A program made the position numbers and the translations under genes. The notes under the pieces were generated by a model. That model was not told where the DNA came from and searched no databases. It was given only the letters and a program-made list of their open reading frames with translations. DNA of 64,000 bases from Fluctibacter halophilus (lineage in GTDB: Bacteria; Pseudomonadota; Gammaproteobacteria; Enterobacterales; Alteromonadaceae): the NCBI RefSeq assembly GCF_020687825.1, contig NZ_JAJEWP010000008.1, positions 1 through 64,000 of the forward strand, in the 5' to 3' direction. Shown here piece after piece: positions 7,691 to 16,231 of this stretch. Within the stretch, counting starts at the first letter, position 1; the number at the start of each line of letters is the position of its first letter.

Positions 7691-8059
7691 CTAATCCTCT
7701 TTGGGTTGATTGAGCAGGCGTTCAAGCTCTTGTAGTTCTTCGTCTTTGATCAGGTGGCTGTCGGCAAACATCGCCACCGGCAGCGGACCGTCTAATTCAA
7801 ACACGCGCTTGGCCAGATCGGTCGCCATCGACGCCAGCACAGCCATCTTTTCGACCTGAGCGCGGTAGATCTTTTTGTTGCCTTGTTCCTGAATGGCAAC
7901 CAGCCCTTTTTCACCCATTCTTTGCAGAGTCTTGCGGGTTGAGGAATAGCTCCAGTCAAAATGGCCTGTCAGGTGCTCGTGAAGTTCCCTGGCGGAGCGG
8001 GGTTGTTGTTGCCACAGCAGTTTAAGAATGGCGAGTTCGGGCGCAGTTGGCTGATGCAT
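7691..8059 (-). CDS. BlaI/MecI/CopY-type repressor
   Basis: A winged-helix repressor of about 122 residues. It has the family's opening (TAPELAILKLLW) and DNA-reading part (SYSSTRKTLQRMGEKGLVA), with a dimerising C-terminal half. Partners of this family are cleaved by M56 proteases such as the one encoded next, which releases the operator. Longer starts at 8074 or 8119 are less likely: the 8119 start would put the operator at 8095-8110 inside the gene. Two perfect operators lie just upstream, so autorepression is expected. Confidence 0.9.
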   Translation of the reverse strand: MHQPTAPELAILKLLWQQQPRSARELHEHLTGHFDWSYSSTRKTLQRMGEKGLVAIQEQGNKKIYRAQVEKMAVLASMATDLAKRVFELDGPLPVAMFADSHLIKDEELQELERLLNQPKED

Positions 8060-8094
8060 AAAAAATCTCGTCATGGGTGAGTGTGCGGCCAGTG

Positions 8095-8110
8095 TGCGAC
8101 AAGTGTCGCA
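8095..8110. promoter_or_regulatory. BlaI-type operator 1
   Basis: Perfect palindrome TGCGACA-AG-TGTCGCA. The core ACA-N2-TGT is that of BlaI/MecI/CopY operators. It lies 36 bases before the repressor start. Confidence 0.88.
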
Positions 8111-8127
8111 GTATGGCAAGTGTTAAT

Positions 8128-8143
8128 TGCGACATTTGTCGCA
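8128..8143. promoter_or_regulatory. BlaI-type operator 2
   Basis: Perfect palindrome TGCGACA-TT-TGTCGCA, the same 7-base arms as operator 1. The centres are 33 bases apart, about three helical turns, so two dimers would sit on the same DNA face. Confidence 0.88.
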
Positions 8144-8212
8144 CTTTACGGCAAGGTAGCCGCAATCAGCTGCCCAAAAAGCAAATGCCAAAAGGGCCAG
8201 AAGCGCTGAATA

Positions 8213-11200
8213 TCAATGCTTTTCGGGTTCTTGAGCTTTTCTAGGTGCCACTCTGGGAATGGTGATCAAACAGGCGAAGCCACGAGACGTCTTATTCTCA
8301 ATGCGGATACTGCCGCCCAGTAACTGGGTCACAAAATTGTAGACCAAATGCAGGCCCAATCCTGAGCCGCCGACACCGCGCTTGGTGGTAAAAAACGGCT
8401 CGAAGGCTTTTTTGCGCACCTCGTCCGTCATGCCAACGCCGTCATCGGCATATTCGATAACCACCATGTCTTTGTTCATTTTTACCGTGATGGCGATGGT
8501 GCCCGGCTGTTGTTGGTTGAAGCCGTGGATCACCGAATTGTTGATCAGATTGCTGAACACCTGAAACAGCGGACCGGGGTAACTTTCCAGTTCAATGTCG
8601 TCAGCACAAGTGATGTTTAGGCGATGCCCGCCTCGCGCATACAGGGAATGTAGTGAGTGTTCCACATCCTCCAGAAAAGTGCGCATTCTGAAGCTACGGT
8701 ATTGCTCACTGGTCTGATCCACCGCCACCTGTTTGAAGCTGGCTATCAGGGTACAGGCCCGTTCCAGGCTCTTTAGGATAATGCTGGTGGACGCACGCAC
8801 TTTATCAAGGTAGTGATCCAGCTCACTGCGCTTGAGGCGGTTGTTGTCGACTTTGCTCAACAACACATCGCAATCGTCGCTCAGGCCTGAGGCGGCTGTC
8901 AGTGCAATCCCCATCGGCGTGTTGATTTCATGGGATACGCCGGCCACCAACACGCCCAATGAGGCCATTTTTTCCCGCTCGATAAAGTCGTTTTGGGCCT
9001 TTTTCAGTGCCGCTGTGCGCTCTTCCACCAACAATTCCAGCGCTTTGGCCTGTTTCTGTATCCAGCGGGTGCGAATACCAATACCGACATAGATCACAAG
9101 GACAATCAACACGATAGCCGCACCCAGAAACCACGGGGTTTGCCAGAACGCAGCATTTACCCGCACCGGAATGGACAGTGACGTGTCACTCCATTGACCG
9201 GCGCGATTGGTGCCTTCAACGGTCAAGGTGTATTGGCCGGGCCACAGGTTACTGTAGCTGGCCAGTCGGCGTGTGGCATCGACGCTGATCCATTCATCGT
9301 CAAAGCCTTCCAGTCGGTAGCGATAGCGGTTGTTTTGCGGCGCCGATAAATCCAGCGCTGCAAATTCAATGCTGAAGGAACGTTGGTCAGGGCGCAAGGA
9401 CAAACCCCGCTGCGCCAGTTGACCGGCATTGTGTGGTTTGCCATTGATGTGCAGCTCAGACACAACGATAGGTGGCTTGTAATCCCAGAAGGTGAAGTTT
9501 TGCGGCTCAACCATTAACAGGCCGCGGCTGCCGCCAAACAACATCAGCCCATCGGGGGCCTGGGTGTAGGCACGGTACCAACTGGTGCCGATATCAAAGC
9601 CGTCAGCCTGTTGCAGGGGATGCATGGTGGTGGTGGCCGGGTCGTAGATGAAGGACGGTGTCCATAGTCGACCCCTTGCGTCCTCTAGCAGGTTTGCTCC
9701 CATCGGTCGGCCTGCGTATCCGGCGAGCAGGCTGTGGTTTATCAGACTGACTTCGCCTTCTGGTGTTGGTCTTGCAAGGTATAACCCGGCTGGGGTGTCG
9801 AGCCATAAGCGGTGTTGGCTATCCAGCAGCATGCCTACAATACTGATGGTCTGCAGAAGCCGCCCTTGCTCATCTTCACCGGCGATGGCGCGTATGGCGG
9901 ATTCGTGAGGGCGTACTTCATACAATCCGGTTGCACCGGTCGCGATCAGCAGGCGTCCCTGCTCATCTTCGTGTAGCGCGTTAATGCCATCCAGCATGGC
10001 CTGACCATCCTGCATGGCATAGGTGACAACACGATCCGTGCTATTGTCCCAGTACAGTAGTCCCGCGTTCGTCCCTATCCAGACACCACCGCGCCGGGAA
10101 ATGGCCAGCGCTCTGATGTTGCTGCGTGGCAGTCCTTGCTCGGGTCCGTAACGGTGAAACGCTTCGCTGTCCGGGTCAAAGCGGTACAGCTGGCCAGGAT
10201 TGACACCGACCCAGATATCGCCGTCAGGTTGTTGCGCCAGCGCGGTGATCCAGCCCGCCTGCAACGCCGCCGGGTTATCTTTGTCGGGAAAATGTCCGCC
10301 CACAACACCAACATCACGGTCCACGATGTTGATGCCGCCACCACGGGTGCCAACCCAGATAGTTCCGTCAGCCAACACCAGCACACTACTGACATTGGGC
10401 TCGGTGAGTGCGTGCTTTTTGAGCAGACTGAAGCGCAACGTGCTGATCCCCTCAGTATTGCTCAACATCCGTTGCACACCACCGCCATAGCCACCCACCC
10501 ACAGATTGCCAGCCTGGTCTTTTAGCAAGGTGCGGATGTCATTGTTGGCCAGACTGAAACTGTCGGAAGGGTCGTGAATAATCCGTGACAGCCACTGGCC
10601 GGTGTGGGCGGAAATGCGGTCAATGCCACCGAAACGCGCTATCCAGAGTTCGTCCTGACTGAACTGCAGAATGTCGTAGATACTGCCGGTTTGTGACGTT
10701 TCAGGCTGACTTGACCGCACAGGTTGCAAGCGGTCAGATTGCGGATCATAGGTCCACAGCCCTGCACTGTTAGTGCCTATCCATAACCGGCCATTTTCGG
10801 CCTGGAACAGGCTCCTGACATACAAGGCGCGATTGCCTTGTTCAGATACCGCTTTCAACTGTTCAAAGTGGTCGCGGGCAGCATCGTAGCGTACCAGGCC
10901 CGCGCGGGTGCCGACCCAGATAGCGCCTTGGTTGTCGCGCAGTAACGCCCTGACGCCATTGTGAGGAAGCCCATCTTCTGTGGTGTAATGCTTGATGAGG
11001 GTGCCGTCCATGCCGACCCGAAAAACCCCGGCGGTGGTCGACAACCAAACGTCGCTATCGTTGCCCCGTATCACTTGTGACACGCTCGACAGGTTGGGGT
11101 ACGACAGCAACGTTTCGGCCGACAGCAAGCGACGGAATCGTTCGGTGGCCGCATCATAGATGGAGACCCCCCCCGGTTCGTTGGACAGCCACAGCGTGCC

Positions 11201-11521
11201 GTCGTCCATCACCTTGATATTGCGCACGAAGTTACCACCCAGACTGCTGGTGTCTTCAGGATCGTGCTCAAACAATTTGAACCGATAGCCATCATAGCGA
11301 ACAACACCAGCAGGTGTGGCGATCCACAGGTATCCGGCCTGGTCCTGGGCAAGGTCGGTGACCACATTGTCGGGGATAAGGGTGTTGTCGCCGATGCGCT
11401 CAAATTGGGTCTGGCCCTGTAAAATCGCGGCGCTGACGGGCAGGGTGCAGAGAAAAAACGCTGCAAAGGCGTGTTTGCAGATCCTGTAAGTGAACAACGT
11501 GAGTACTGCAGGCGTCTGCAT
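8213..11521 (-). CDS. Beta-propeller sensor histidine kinase
   Basis: A 1102-residue membrane kinase. A signal peptide (about residues 10-35) is followed by many Reg_prop-type propeller blades (DQAGYLWIATPAGVVRYDG, DNQGAIWVGTRAGLVRYD and similar, about 40-700), a Y_Y_Y-type domain (QNNRYRYRLEGFDDEW), one membrane helix near 800-825, the phospho-acceptor H-box GVSHEINTPMG (about 866) and an ATPase domain with GVGGSGLGLHL. Unlike the hybrid kinases of Bacteroidetes, it has no receiver or DNA-binding domain. No response regulator is adjacent. The upstream gene encodes a periplasmic binding protein (frameshifted), which may be its ligand carrier. Reg_prop domains often sense sugars or glycans. 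Confidence 0.9.
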   Translation of the reverse strand: MQTPAVLTLFTYRICKHAFAAFFLCTLPVSAAILQGQTQFERIGDNTLIPDNVVTDLAQDQAGYLWIATPAGVVRYDGYRFKLFEHDPEDTSSLGGNFVRNIKVMDDGTLWLSNEPGGVSIYDAATERFRRLLSAETLLSYPNLSSVSQVIRGNDSDVWLSTTAGVFRVGMDGTLIKHYTTEDGLPHNGVRALLRDNQGAIWVGTRAGLVRYDAARDHFEQLKAVSEQGNRALYVRSLFQAENGRLWIGTNSAGLWTYDPQSDRLQPVRSSQPETSQTGSIYDILQFSQDELWIARFGGIDRISAHTGQWLSRIIHDPSDSFSLANNDIRTLLKDQAGNLWVGGYGGGVQRMLSNTEGISTLRFSLLKKHALTEPNVSSVLVLADGTIWVGTRGGGINIVDRDVGVVGGHFPDKDNPAALQAGWITALAQQPDGDIWVGVNPGQLYRFDPDSEAFHRYGPEQGLPRSNIRALAISRRGGVWIGTNAGLLYWDNSTDRVVTYAMQDGQAMLDGINALHEDEQGRLLIATGATGLYEVRPHESAIRAIAGEDEQGRLLQTISIVGMLLDSQHRLWLDTPAGLYLARPTPEGEVSLINHSLLAGYAGRPMGANLLEDARGRLWTPSFIYDPATTTMHPLQQADGFDIGTSWYRAYTQAPDGLMLFGGSRGLLMVEPQNFTFWDYKPPIVVSELHINGKPHNAGQLAQRGLSLRPDQRSFSIEFAALDLSAPQNNRYRYRLEGFDDEWISVDATRRLASYSNLWPGQYTLTVEGTNRAGQWSDTSLSIPVRVNAAFWQTPWFLGAAIVLIVLVIYVGIGIRTRWIQKQAKALELLVEERTAALKKAQNDFIEREKMASLGVLVAGVSHEINTPMGIALTAASGLSDDCDVLLSKVDNNRLKRSELDHYLDKVRASTSIILKSLERACTLIASFKQVAVDQTSEQYRSFRMRTFLEDVEHSLHSLYARGGHRLNITCADDIELESYPGPLFQVFSNLINNSVIHGFNQQQPGTIAITVKMNKDMVVIEYADDGVGMTDEVRKKAFEPFFTTKRGVGGSGLGLHLVYNFVTQLLGGSIRIENKTSRGFACLITIPRVAPRKAQEPEKH

Positions 11522-11631
11522 GTTCTGATAATCGTAAGTCTAAGCCCTTGTAAAGCATAGGTATTACGATGTTGTGCGTCAAATATTCCGAGTGGTGTCA
11601 AAAGGCTGTTGTGAGTGCCGGTTGCGCTACA

Positions 11632-12701
11632 CTACTGTTGTTTCCCTGTTCCGAGGATGTTGTCAATCGTAAACGGCCGTGGTGCGGGGCTGGCCTTGCT
11701 GAATTGCCTGAAGTCGACGTTCTCCAGATGATTGTCGGTCAGAAGCTGATTGAAGGCTGCAATGTGTGTGGGTGTTCCGCGCTCAAAGATGTCGACTACC
11801 TGGTGCATGTGATCCTTTTCTGCCAGTGCGTGATGAAAATCATGCAACATCACCATCGCCAGTGCGCCCAGTGTCACGTGTCCGCCGTAGGACACATCCA
11901 GCGGGAACTGACTGTCTTGTGCATCCCAGTTAATCCCGCCTATCAGGGTGGTGCCCTGTTGAGAAAGTTCCTGCAAGGCCTGCTTGGCACCAAATGCCAT
12001 GGGATCATTGGCGGCCCAGACGACATCAATGGCCTGACGCTGGATTAAACCCAGGGCTTTGGTGTATGCCTGATGTCGGGACCAGTTGACCACCGTGCTG
12101 TCGATCACCCGTATTGACGGGACATTGGCCAGCGCTGACAACATGCCCTGCTGACGGGCAAGCGAGGCAGGGGTGGTGTAATCCCCTTGCAGTGCGTACA
12201 GGGTTAGTGGGGCGCGAGATGCTTTTTGCTGAAACAGTGCGATCAGATCTTCTGTCAGGCGTTTACCCACACTGTGGTTGTTTGGCTGCACACTGCCAAT
12301 CAGGCGTTGTTGTTGGGGCTTGGGCAACGCATCGTACTCGGCGTTATCGAGTGTGTTGAGCAACATGAACACCGGAAACGGGCTGTTGCCTAGTTGCTGC
12401 AACATCCTGACCGCTACCCCTTTTCGTTGACCAGGATCACGTAGTCGGGCTTGAGATTGTCAATCTGGGTGACCAGCGATGTCATCAACAGGTGGTTGCG
12501 CTGGGCGTACAGAGAGATCAGGTCAATGCCAAAGTCCGTCGCTGCCGCTTGCATGAACCGATTGACGTTGGACCAGAAGCGGCCGGTGGCGTCTTTATCC
12601 GGGTGTCCGGGATTAATGAATACCACCCGAAACCCTACGGGCTGCGACAGCGCGGGGAAACAAATGGACAAGGCCAACAGGGCATGGATTAACCACTTCA
12701 T
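11632..12701 (-). pseudogene. Periplasmic sugar-binding-like protein, split by a -1 frameshift
   Basis: Two consecutive frames together encode one type-1 periplasmic binding protein of about 350 residues. The first (12701-12414) has a signal peptide (WLIHALLALSICFPALSQP) and INPGHPDKDATGRFW, and ends at TAG. The second (from 12405) continues with the hinge-domain features IDVVWAANDPMAFGAKQAL and LIGGINWDAQ. The frames join at AAAAGGGG just before the stop: reading -1 there gives LVNEKG to VAVRMLQQLG without loss. A missing G, a sequencing error or programmed slippage at A-AAG-GGG could each explain it. It is just upstream of the propeller kinase on the same strand, suggesting a sensor pair. 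Confidence 0.82.
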
Positions 12702-12783
12702 GGCATAATAATAGCCAAATTTTGTTCAATGTCCCGTGACAATGTGGCGCAGATTAACCTTGGGGGCTCTGCTTTGGCGGACA

Positions 12784-13959
12784 CTACAAAGGGCCGTCTA
12801 AAAACGCCCGTAGCGTGTCAGCCTGTTGTTGAATACGGTAAATGCCATCGAGGTGCCCCTGAGTGCCGGTGATCTCGTCGTATTGGCTGGGTTTGCCGAG
12901 TTCTACCAGCTTGTCGTGACCCTGCTTTGCCATGTAGGGCATCAGTAGCAGGTCGTTTGTGGCGGGCAGGAACAGCGATTTGGCGGTGATATTGCTCAGT
13001 CCCTGTTGCAGACTATCGCCATGTCCGGCCATAAACAGTTGGCAGGCCCGGACCAGATACAGCACATGGTTGGCATCCATCACACTGGCCCGTTGCGCCG
13101 CCGCATTGGTCAGCCAGTTGACAACGCTGTGGGATGCGTTGATGTCATTGAGCGGCGCCTTTTCCAGGGGAGCATGGTCCCGTTGCAACTGGTTAATAAA
13201 ATCGGGATACAGGGCTTGCTGAGTGATCAGCATCAGGGCATTGGTCAACCCTTGGGTGGGTGGTGTGCCATCATAGTAATTGCCCTGCTGCCAGTTGGGA
13301 TCAAGGCGGATAGGGGCGCTCCACTGTTCCAACGCCAGTGTGGTCCAGGCGTCACTTTGCACCATACCAATGACCGACACCATACGTTCCACCCAGTCAG
13401 GGTAGGCGCTCGCCCAGTCGATGGCTTGCAATGAACCCATCGAAGGACCGACCACGGCATGCAGTTTATTGATCCCAAGGGATTCAAGCAGGGCCTTTTG
13501 CACATTGACAAAATCGCGGATGGTGACAACCGGGAAATCAAGACCATAGGGCTTGCCGGTGGCCGGGTTGATCGTCGCCGGACCGGTGGTGATCACGTTG
13601 GGGTCGTGGACAGCGGCATTCACCAGCGTGTCTGAACTGATGACAAAATACTTATCAGTGTCGATGGCTTTACCGGGGCCGATGATGGCATCCCAGTAAC
13701 CCGGTTGACTGTCCTCAGCGGTGTAGCGTCCGGCCGCATGGGAGCTGCCAGTGAAGTAATGGGTGATCAGGATCACATTGGACTTGTCGTCATTCAGTTG
13801 TCCATAGCTTTCCCAACCCACCGTAACCTTGGGGATGCGTTTGCCGTTAAACGTCTCAAAGTTATCAATGCTAAACGATTGTTTGCTGACCAATAATTCG
13901 TTGGCGATAACAGGCAGGGTCAGTAATGACAGCAATAAGCCAATTGCGAAACGTTTCAT
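12784..13959 (-). CDS. Exported MetX-like alpha/beta hydrolase
   Basis: A 391-residue protein related to homoserine O-acetyltransferase (MetX), with nucleophile motif GPSMGS, aspartate in ATNDLL and histidine in GHLDGIY. The family sequence NVILITHYFTGSSHAAG and HDPNVITTGPATINP is clear. It begins with a signal peptide (MKRFAIGLLLSLLTLPVIANE), which biosynthetic MetX lacks, so it probably acts in the periplasm on a different acyl ester or amide. The start at 13959 is supported by GGAG eight bases upstream and by the signal peptide; a longer frame to 14058 exists. No methionine genes are nearby. Confidence 0.85.
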   Translation of the reverse strand: MKRFAIGLLLSLLTLPVIANELLVSKQSFSIDNFETFNGKRIPKVTVGWESYGQLNDDKSNVILITHYFTGSSHAAGRYTAEDSQPGYWDAIIGPGKAIDTDKYFVISSDTLVNAAVHDPNVITTGPATINPATGKPYGLDFPVVTIRDFVNVQKALLESLGINKLHAVVGPSMGSLQAIDWASAYPDWVERMVSVIGMVQSDAWTTLALEQWSAPIRLDPNWQQGNYYDGTPPTQGLTNALMLITQQALYPDFINQLQRDHAPLEKAPLNDINASHSVVNWLTNAAAQRASVMDANHVLYLVRACQLFMAGHGDSLQQGLSNITAKSLFLPATNDLLLMPYMAKQGHDKLVELGKPSQYDEITGTQGHLDGIYRIQQQADTLRAFLDGPL

Positions 13960-14109
13960 CCTCTGTACTCCCGGCGCAAAAGACTCATTATTGCCAATTT
14001 GTCGGCTAAAAACATAGTACTTAAGTACTGACACCTGAAGCCCTTGGTTGTCTGTCATGGTGCGGTCATATCAATAACGGTGTCTGATGTCATCAACACT
14101 TGATAAATA

Positions 14110-14125
14110 GTAAAGTCTGCTTGAC
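14110..14125. promoter_or_regulatory. Palindromic operator 1 of the XRE operon
   Basis: GTAAAG-TCTG-CTTGAC, a palindrome of form GTNAAG-N4-CTTNAC, overlapping the -35 element. Its reverse complement matches operator 2 in both arms. Confidence 0.75.
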
Positions 14126-14149
14126 ATCTTTGGTGAGCCCGGCTATTGT
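14121..14149 (+). promoter_or_regulatory. Sigma-70 promoter of the membrane protein/XRE operon
   Basis: Consensus -35 TTGACA (14121-14126), a 17-base spacer and -10 TATTGT (14144-14149). Operators lie on the -35 and just after the -10, a typical autorepression layout. Confidence 0.82.
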
Positions 14150-14157
14150 GCTCTCAT

Positions 14158-14173
14158 GTCAAGTACGCTTTAC
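14158..14173. promoter_or_regulatory. Palindromic operator 2 of the XRE operon
   Basis: GTCAAG-TACG-CTTTAC, the same GTNAAG-N4-CTTNAC form as operator 1, placed at the expected transcription start. The centres are 48 bases apart. Confidence 0.75.
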
Positions 14174-14196
14174 TTTTAACGCCAAGGAGAATGGGT

Positions 14197-14613
14197 ATGT
14201 CACAGGCACCCACAGAGACATTGCAACAACGCTATAAAACATCGATTCGAAAGCTAACAATCTGGACCATGGCCTGGTTGATTTCACTGGCCCTGGTGGC
14301 ATTCGGGCCGGCCTTCATCTGGGACTATCAGACCACCGTCAGCGTTGTCGCCATTGTGGTAAACCTGCTGGTGGGTGTGCAGATGATCATTGCCAACAAG
14401 CGCCACCTGGATGGGATGGACGAACTGCAGCGTAAACTGCACATGAATGCTATGGCTATTTCGCTGGGAGTCAGCATGGTGTCGGGCGCGGTTTATGGAC
14501 TGCTGGAGCCGGTGCGGCTGCTGGAACAAACACCAAGCCCCTCCAATATTCTGTTTGTGATGGGGATCAGTTATTTGGTCAGTCTGGTCATCGGCAGCAG
14601 GAAATACCAATGA
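14197..14613 (+). CDS. Four-helix membrane protein paired with XRE regulator
   Basis: A 138-residue membrane protein with four hydrophobic segments (about residues 22-42, 47-68, 87-106 and 117-133). The loop ANKRHLDGMDELQRKLHMNA is typical of the small membrane proteins that precede short XRE regulators. AAGGAG seven bases before the ATG at 14197 fixes the start; a frame opening at 14146 would start before the operator site. It overlaps the next gene by four bases (ATGA), so the two proteins are made together. Its role is unknown; it may sense something at the membrane and modulate the regulator. Confidence 0.85.
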   Translation: MSQAPTETLQQRYKTSIRKLTIWTMAWLISLALVAFGPAFIWDYQTTVSVVAIVVNLLVGVQMIIANKRHLDGMDELQRKLHMNAMAISLGVSMVSGAVYGLLEPVRLLEQTPSPSNILFVMGISYLVSLVIGSRKYQ

Positions 14614-14807
14614 AAAACCGTTTGAAAGTGCTGCGGGCTGAGCGTAACTGGACGCAGATGGACCTAGCCCGGGCCCTTGATGTGTCGCGGCAAACCGTCA
14701 ATGCGATTGAAACCGGCAAATTTGATCCCAGCTTGCCACTGGCCTTCAAGGCGGCTCGTGTGTTCGGTTTAGCGATTGAACAGATCTTTGATGATGAGCA
14801 AGGCTAG
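14610..14807 (+). CDS. Short XRE-family repressor
   Basis: A 65-residue helix-turn-helix protein (LKVLRAERNWTQMDLARALD, VSRQTVNAIETGKFDPSL) that is all DNA-binding domain, as in the YozG-like group. Its start overlaps the stop of the membrane protein gene. The two palindromes around the promoter at 14110-14173 are probably its own operators. Confidence 0.92.
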   Translation: MKNRLKVLRAERNWTQMDLARALDVSRQTVNAIETGKFDPSLPLAFKAARVFGLAIEQIFDDEQG

Positions 14808-15011
14808 CTATTTATCTGTCATCAGCGCACAGGTATTAACCGAAGGAAATGTGCGCGTGCGCGGTTGGGATGTCACAAATATTTACCCAACCGCGGCATT
14901 CACGTAGGATGGTTACATGGATGTGCAAGTTGTCGGCTAGACTATGCAATGATGCGCGGGGTTTGTCGGTTGCGCAGGTCTGTCACAGTGCTACTACGGG
15001 AATCGGTTTTG

Positions 15012-15752
15012 GTGCGAATTTGGCATTGGATCATTGTCAGTTGTTTGGTTGTTGGCCAGTGCTATGCCCAGCAGGCGTCACCCTCACGCCCGATCACTTT
15101 CGGCGCGGTGTTATTCCCGCCAAACAGTGTATGGGACGCCGATAAACAGGCCTGTGTCGGGCATGTGATCCGTGAAACCCGGCGCATATTAACCGCTGCA
15201 GGTCTTGAGGTTGATGTCGTCTGCGCGTCGGCGCTGCGCATTTACCGGTTGATGGAAGAGGGCGAAGTCGATTTTACCGTCAATGTTAAATCGACGCGTG
15301 CCATGCCTGAAGGAACGCTGTTCTCTGATACCCCGTATTCGCAACTGTTTGTTGAGTTGTATTCCCATAGTGAAGATAAGGGCAGTGATGTCATTGCAGG
15401 GATCCGAGGTTACGATTATGACGGTTACCGGCAAATCCTGATCAATAGCGGTTTTACCTTTATTGATTTGCCCAACAGCCTTGATGCCATTGATATGTTC
15501 CTGCGGGGGCGGGCAAAACACCTGATTTCCTATCGAGGTCCCTTTCAATATCATTTACACCAACCGGGCCAACAGCAACCTCTCGATGCCATTGGGCAAA
15601 CGTTGACCACGGTTGACACCTTTTATGCCATCGCTGCCAATTCACCGCACAAAGCGGTGTTACTCAAGGTATTGTCGGATTATGCTGAGGCGCGGGGATT
15701 TGACTATTTTTACCAACCCAGCGAGCAGGATTGGGCCCATCCGAATGATTAA
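15012..15752 (+). CDS. Periplasmic solute-binding protein, SBP_bac_3-like
   Basis: A small exported protein of about 246 residues from a GTG start, with signal peptide RIWHWIIVSCLVVGQCYAQQ. The mature part follows the pattern of extracellular solute-binding proteins family 3 (ITFGAVLFPPNSV, GEVDFTVNVKSTRAMPEGTLFSDTPYS). GGGA lies about ten bases before the GTG. Longer upstream frames to 14865 contain no plausible signal sequence. There is no transporter next to it, which is common for stand-alone amino-acid-binding-like proteins in Alteromonadales. The ligand is unknown. Confidence 0.75.
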   Translation: MRIWHWIIVSCLVVGQCYAQQASPSRPITFGAVLFPPNSVWDADKQACVGHVIRETRRILTAAGLEVDVVCASALRIYRLMEEGEVDFTVNVKSTRAMPEGTLFSDTPYSQLFVELYSHSEDKGSDVIAGIRGYDYDGYRQILINSGFTFIDLPNSLDAIDMFLRGRAKHLISYRGPFQYHLHQPGQQQPLDAIGQTLTTVDTFYAIAANSPHKAVLLKVLSDYAEARGFDYFYQPSEQDWAHPND

Positions 15753-15775
15753 ACCAGACCAAAGTAGAGTGCCGC

Positions 15776-16231
15776 GTGGAATTTGACCCATCGATTACAA
15801 CCTTGGCAGCCGTTATCCAGATTGCGGTTGCGCCGGTGTTCTTGCTGGCCGGGATAGCCGGTTTTTTGAATGTGATGTCAGGTCGCCTGGGCCGTATCGT
15901 TGACCGTGCCCGAGTGATTGAGCGCAAGGCTGCTATCTTGCAGGATGATGCGCGGTTGCCGGCTGTGCAGTATGAACTGCGCACCTTGTGGCGGCGGATC
16001 AAAATCATCAACTGGTCTATCGGGATGTGTACCGCATCAGGTCTGATGGTGTGTTCGGTGGTTGTGTGTTTGTTCATCGCCGATTTTTGGCATCTACCAA
16101 TGGATCAGGTCATCGTTGTGATGTTTGTGTTAGCGCTGTTGTTGCTGATCTCTGCATTGGTGCTGTTCCTGAAAGAAGTGCAACTGGCAACCCGCATTTT
16201 GCAGAAAGGCCGCAGTTTTATTGACGACTGA
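15776..16231 (+). CDS. DUF2721-type membrane protein
   Basis: A 151-residue protein with a hydrophobic N-terminal segment (about 10-33), the conserved NVMSGRLGRIVDRAR patch, and two more membrane helices (about 80-105 and 110-132). This layout is that of the DUF2721 family, whose role is unknown. It begins with GTG 23 bases after the preceding solute-binding gene and may be co-transcribed with it. Its last 14 bases overlap the end of the convergent gene at 16218. Confidence 0.82.
   Translation: MEFDPSITTLAAVIQIAVAPVFLLAGIAGFLNVMSGRLGRIVDRARVIERKAAILQDDARLPAVQYELRTLWRRIKIINWSIGMCTASGLMVCSVVVCLFIADFWHLPMDQVIVVMFVLALLLLISALVLFLKEVQLATRILQKGRSFIDD

Noticed and set aside
11569-12048. Plus-strand Cys-rich frame of 159 residues
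   Set aside because: Antisense to the binding-protein pseudogene; no signal peptide or ribosome site.
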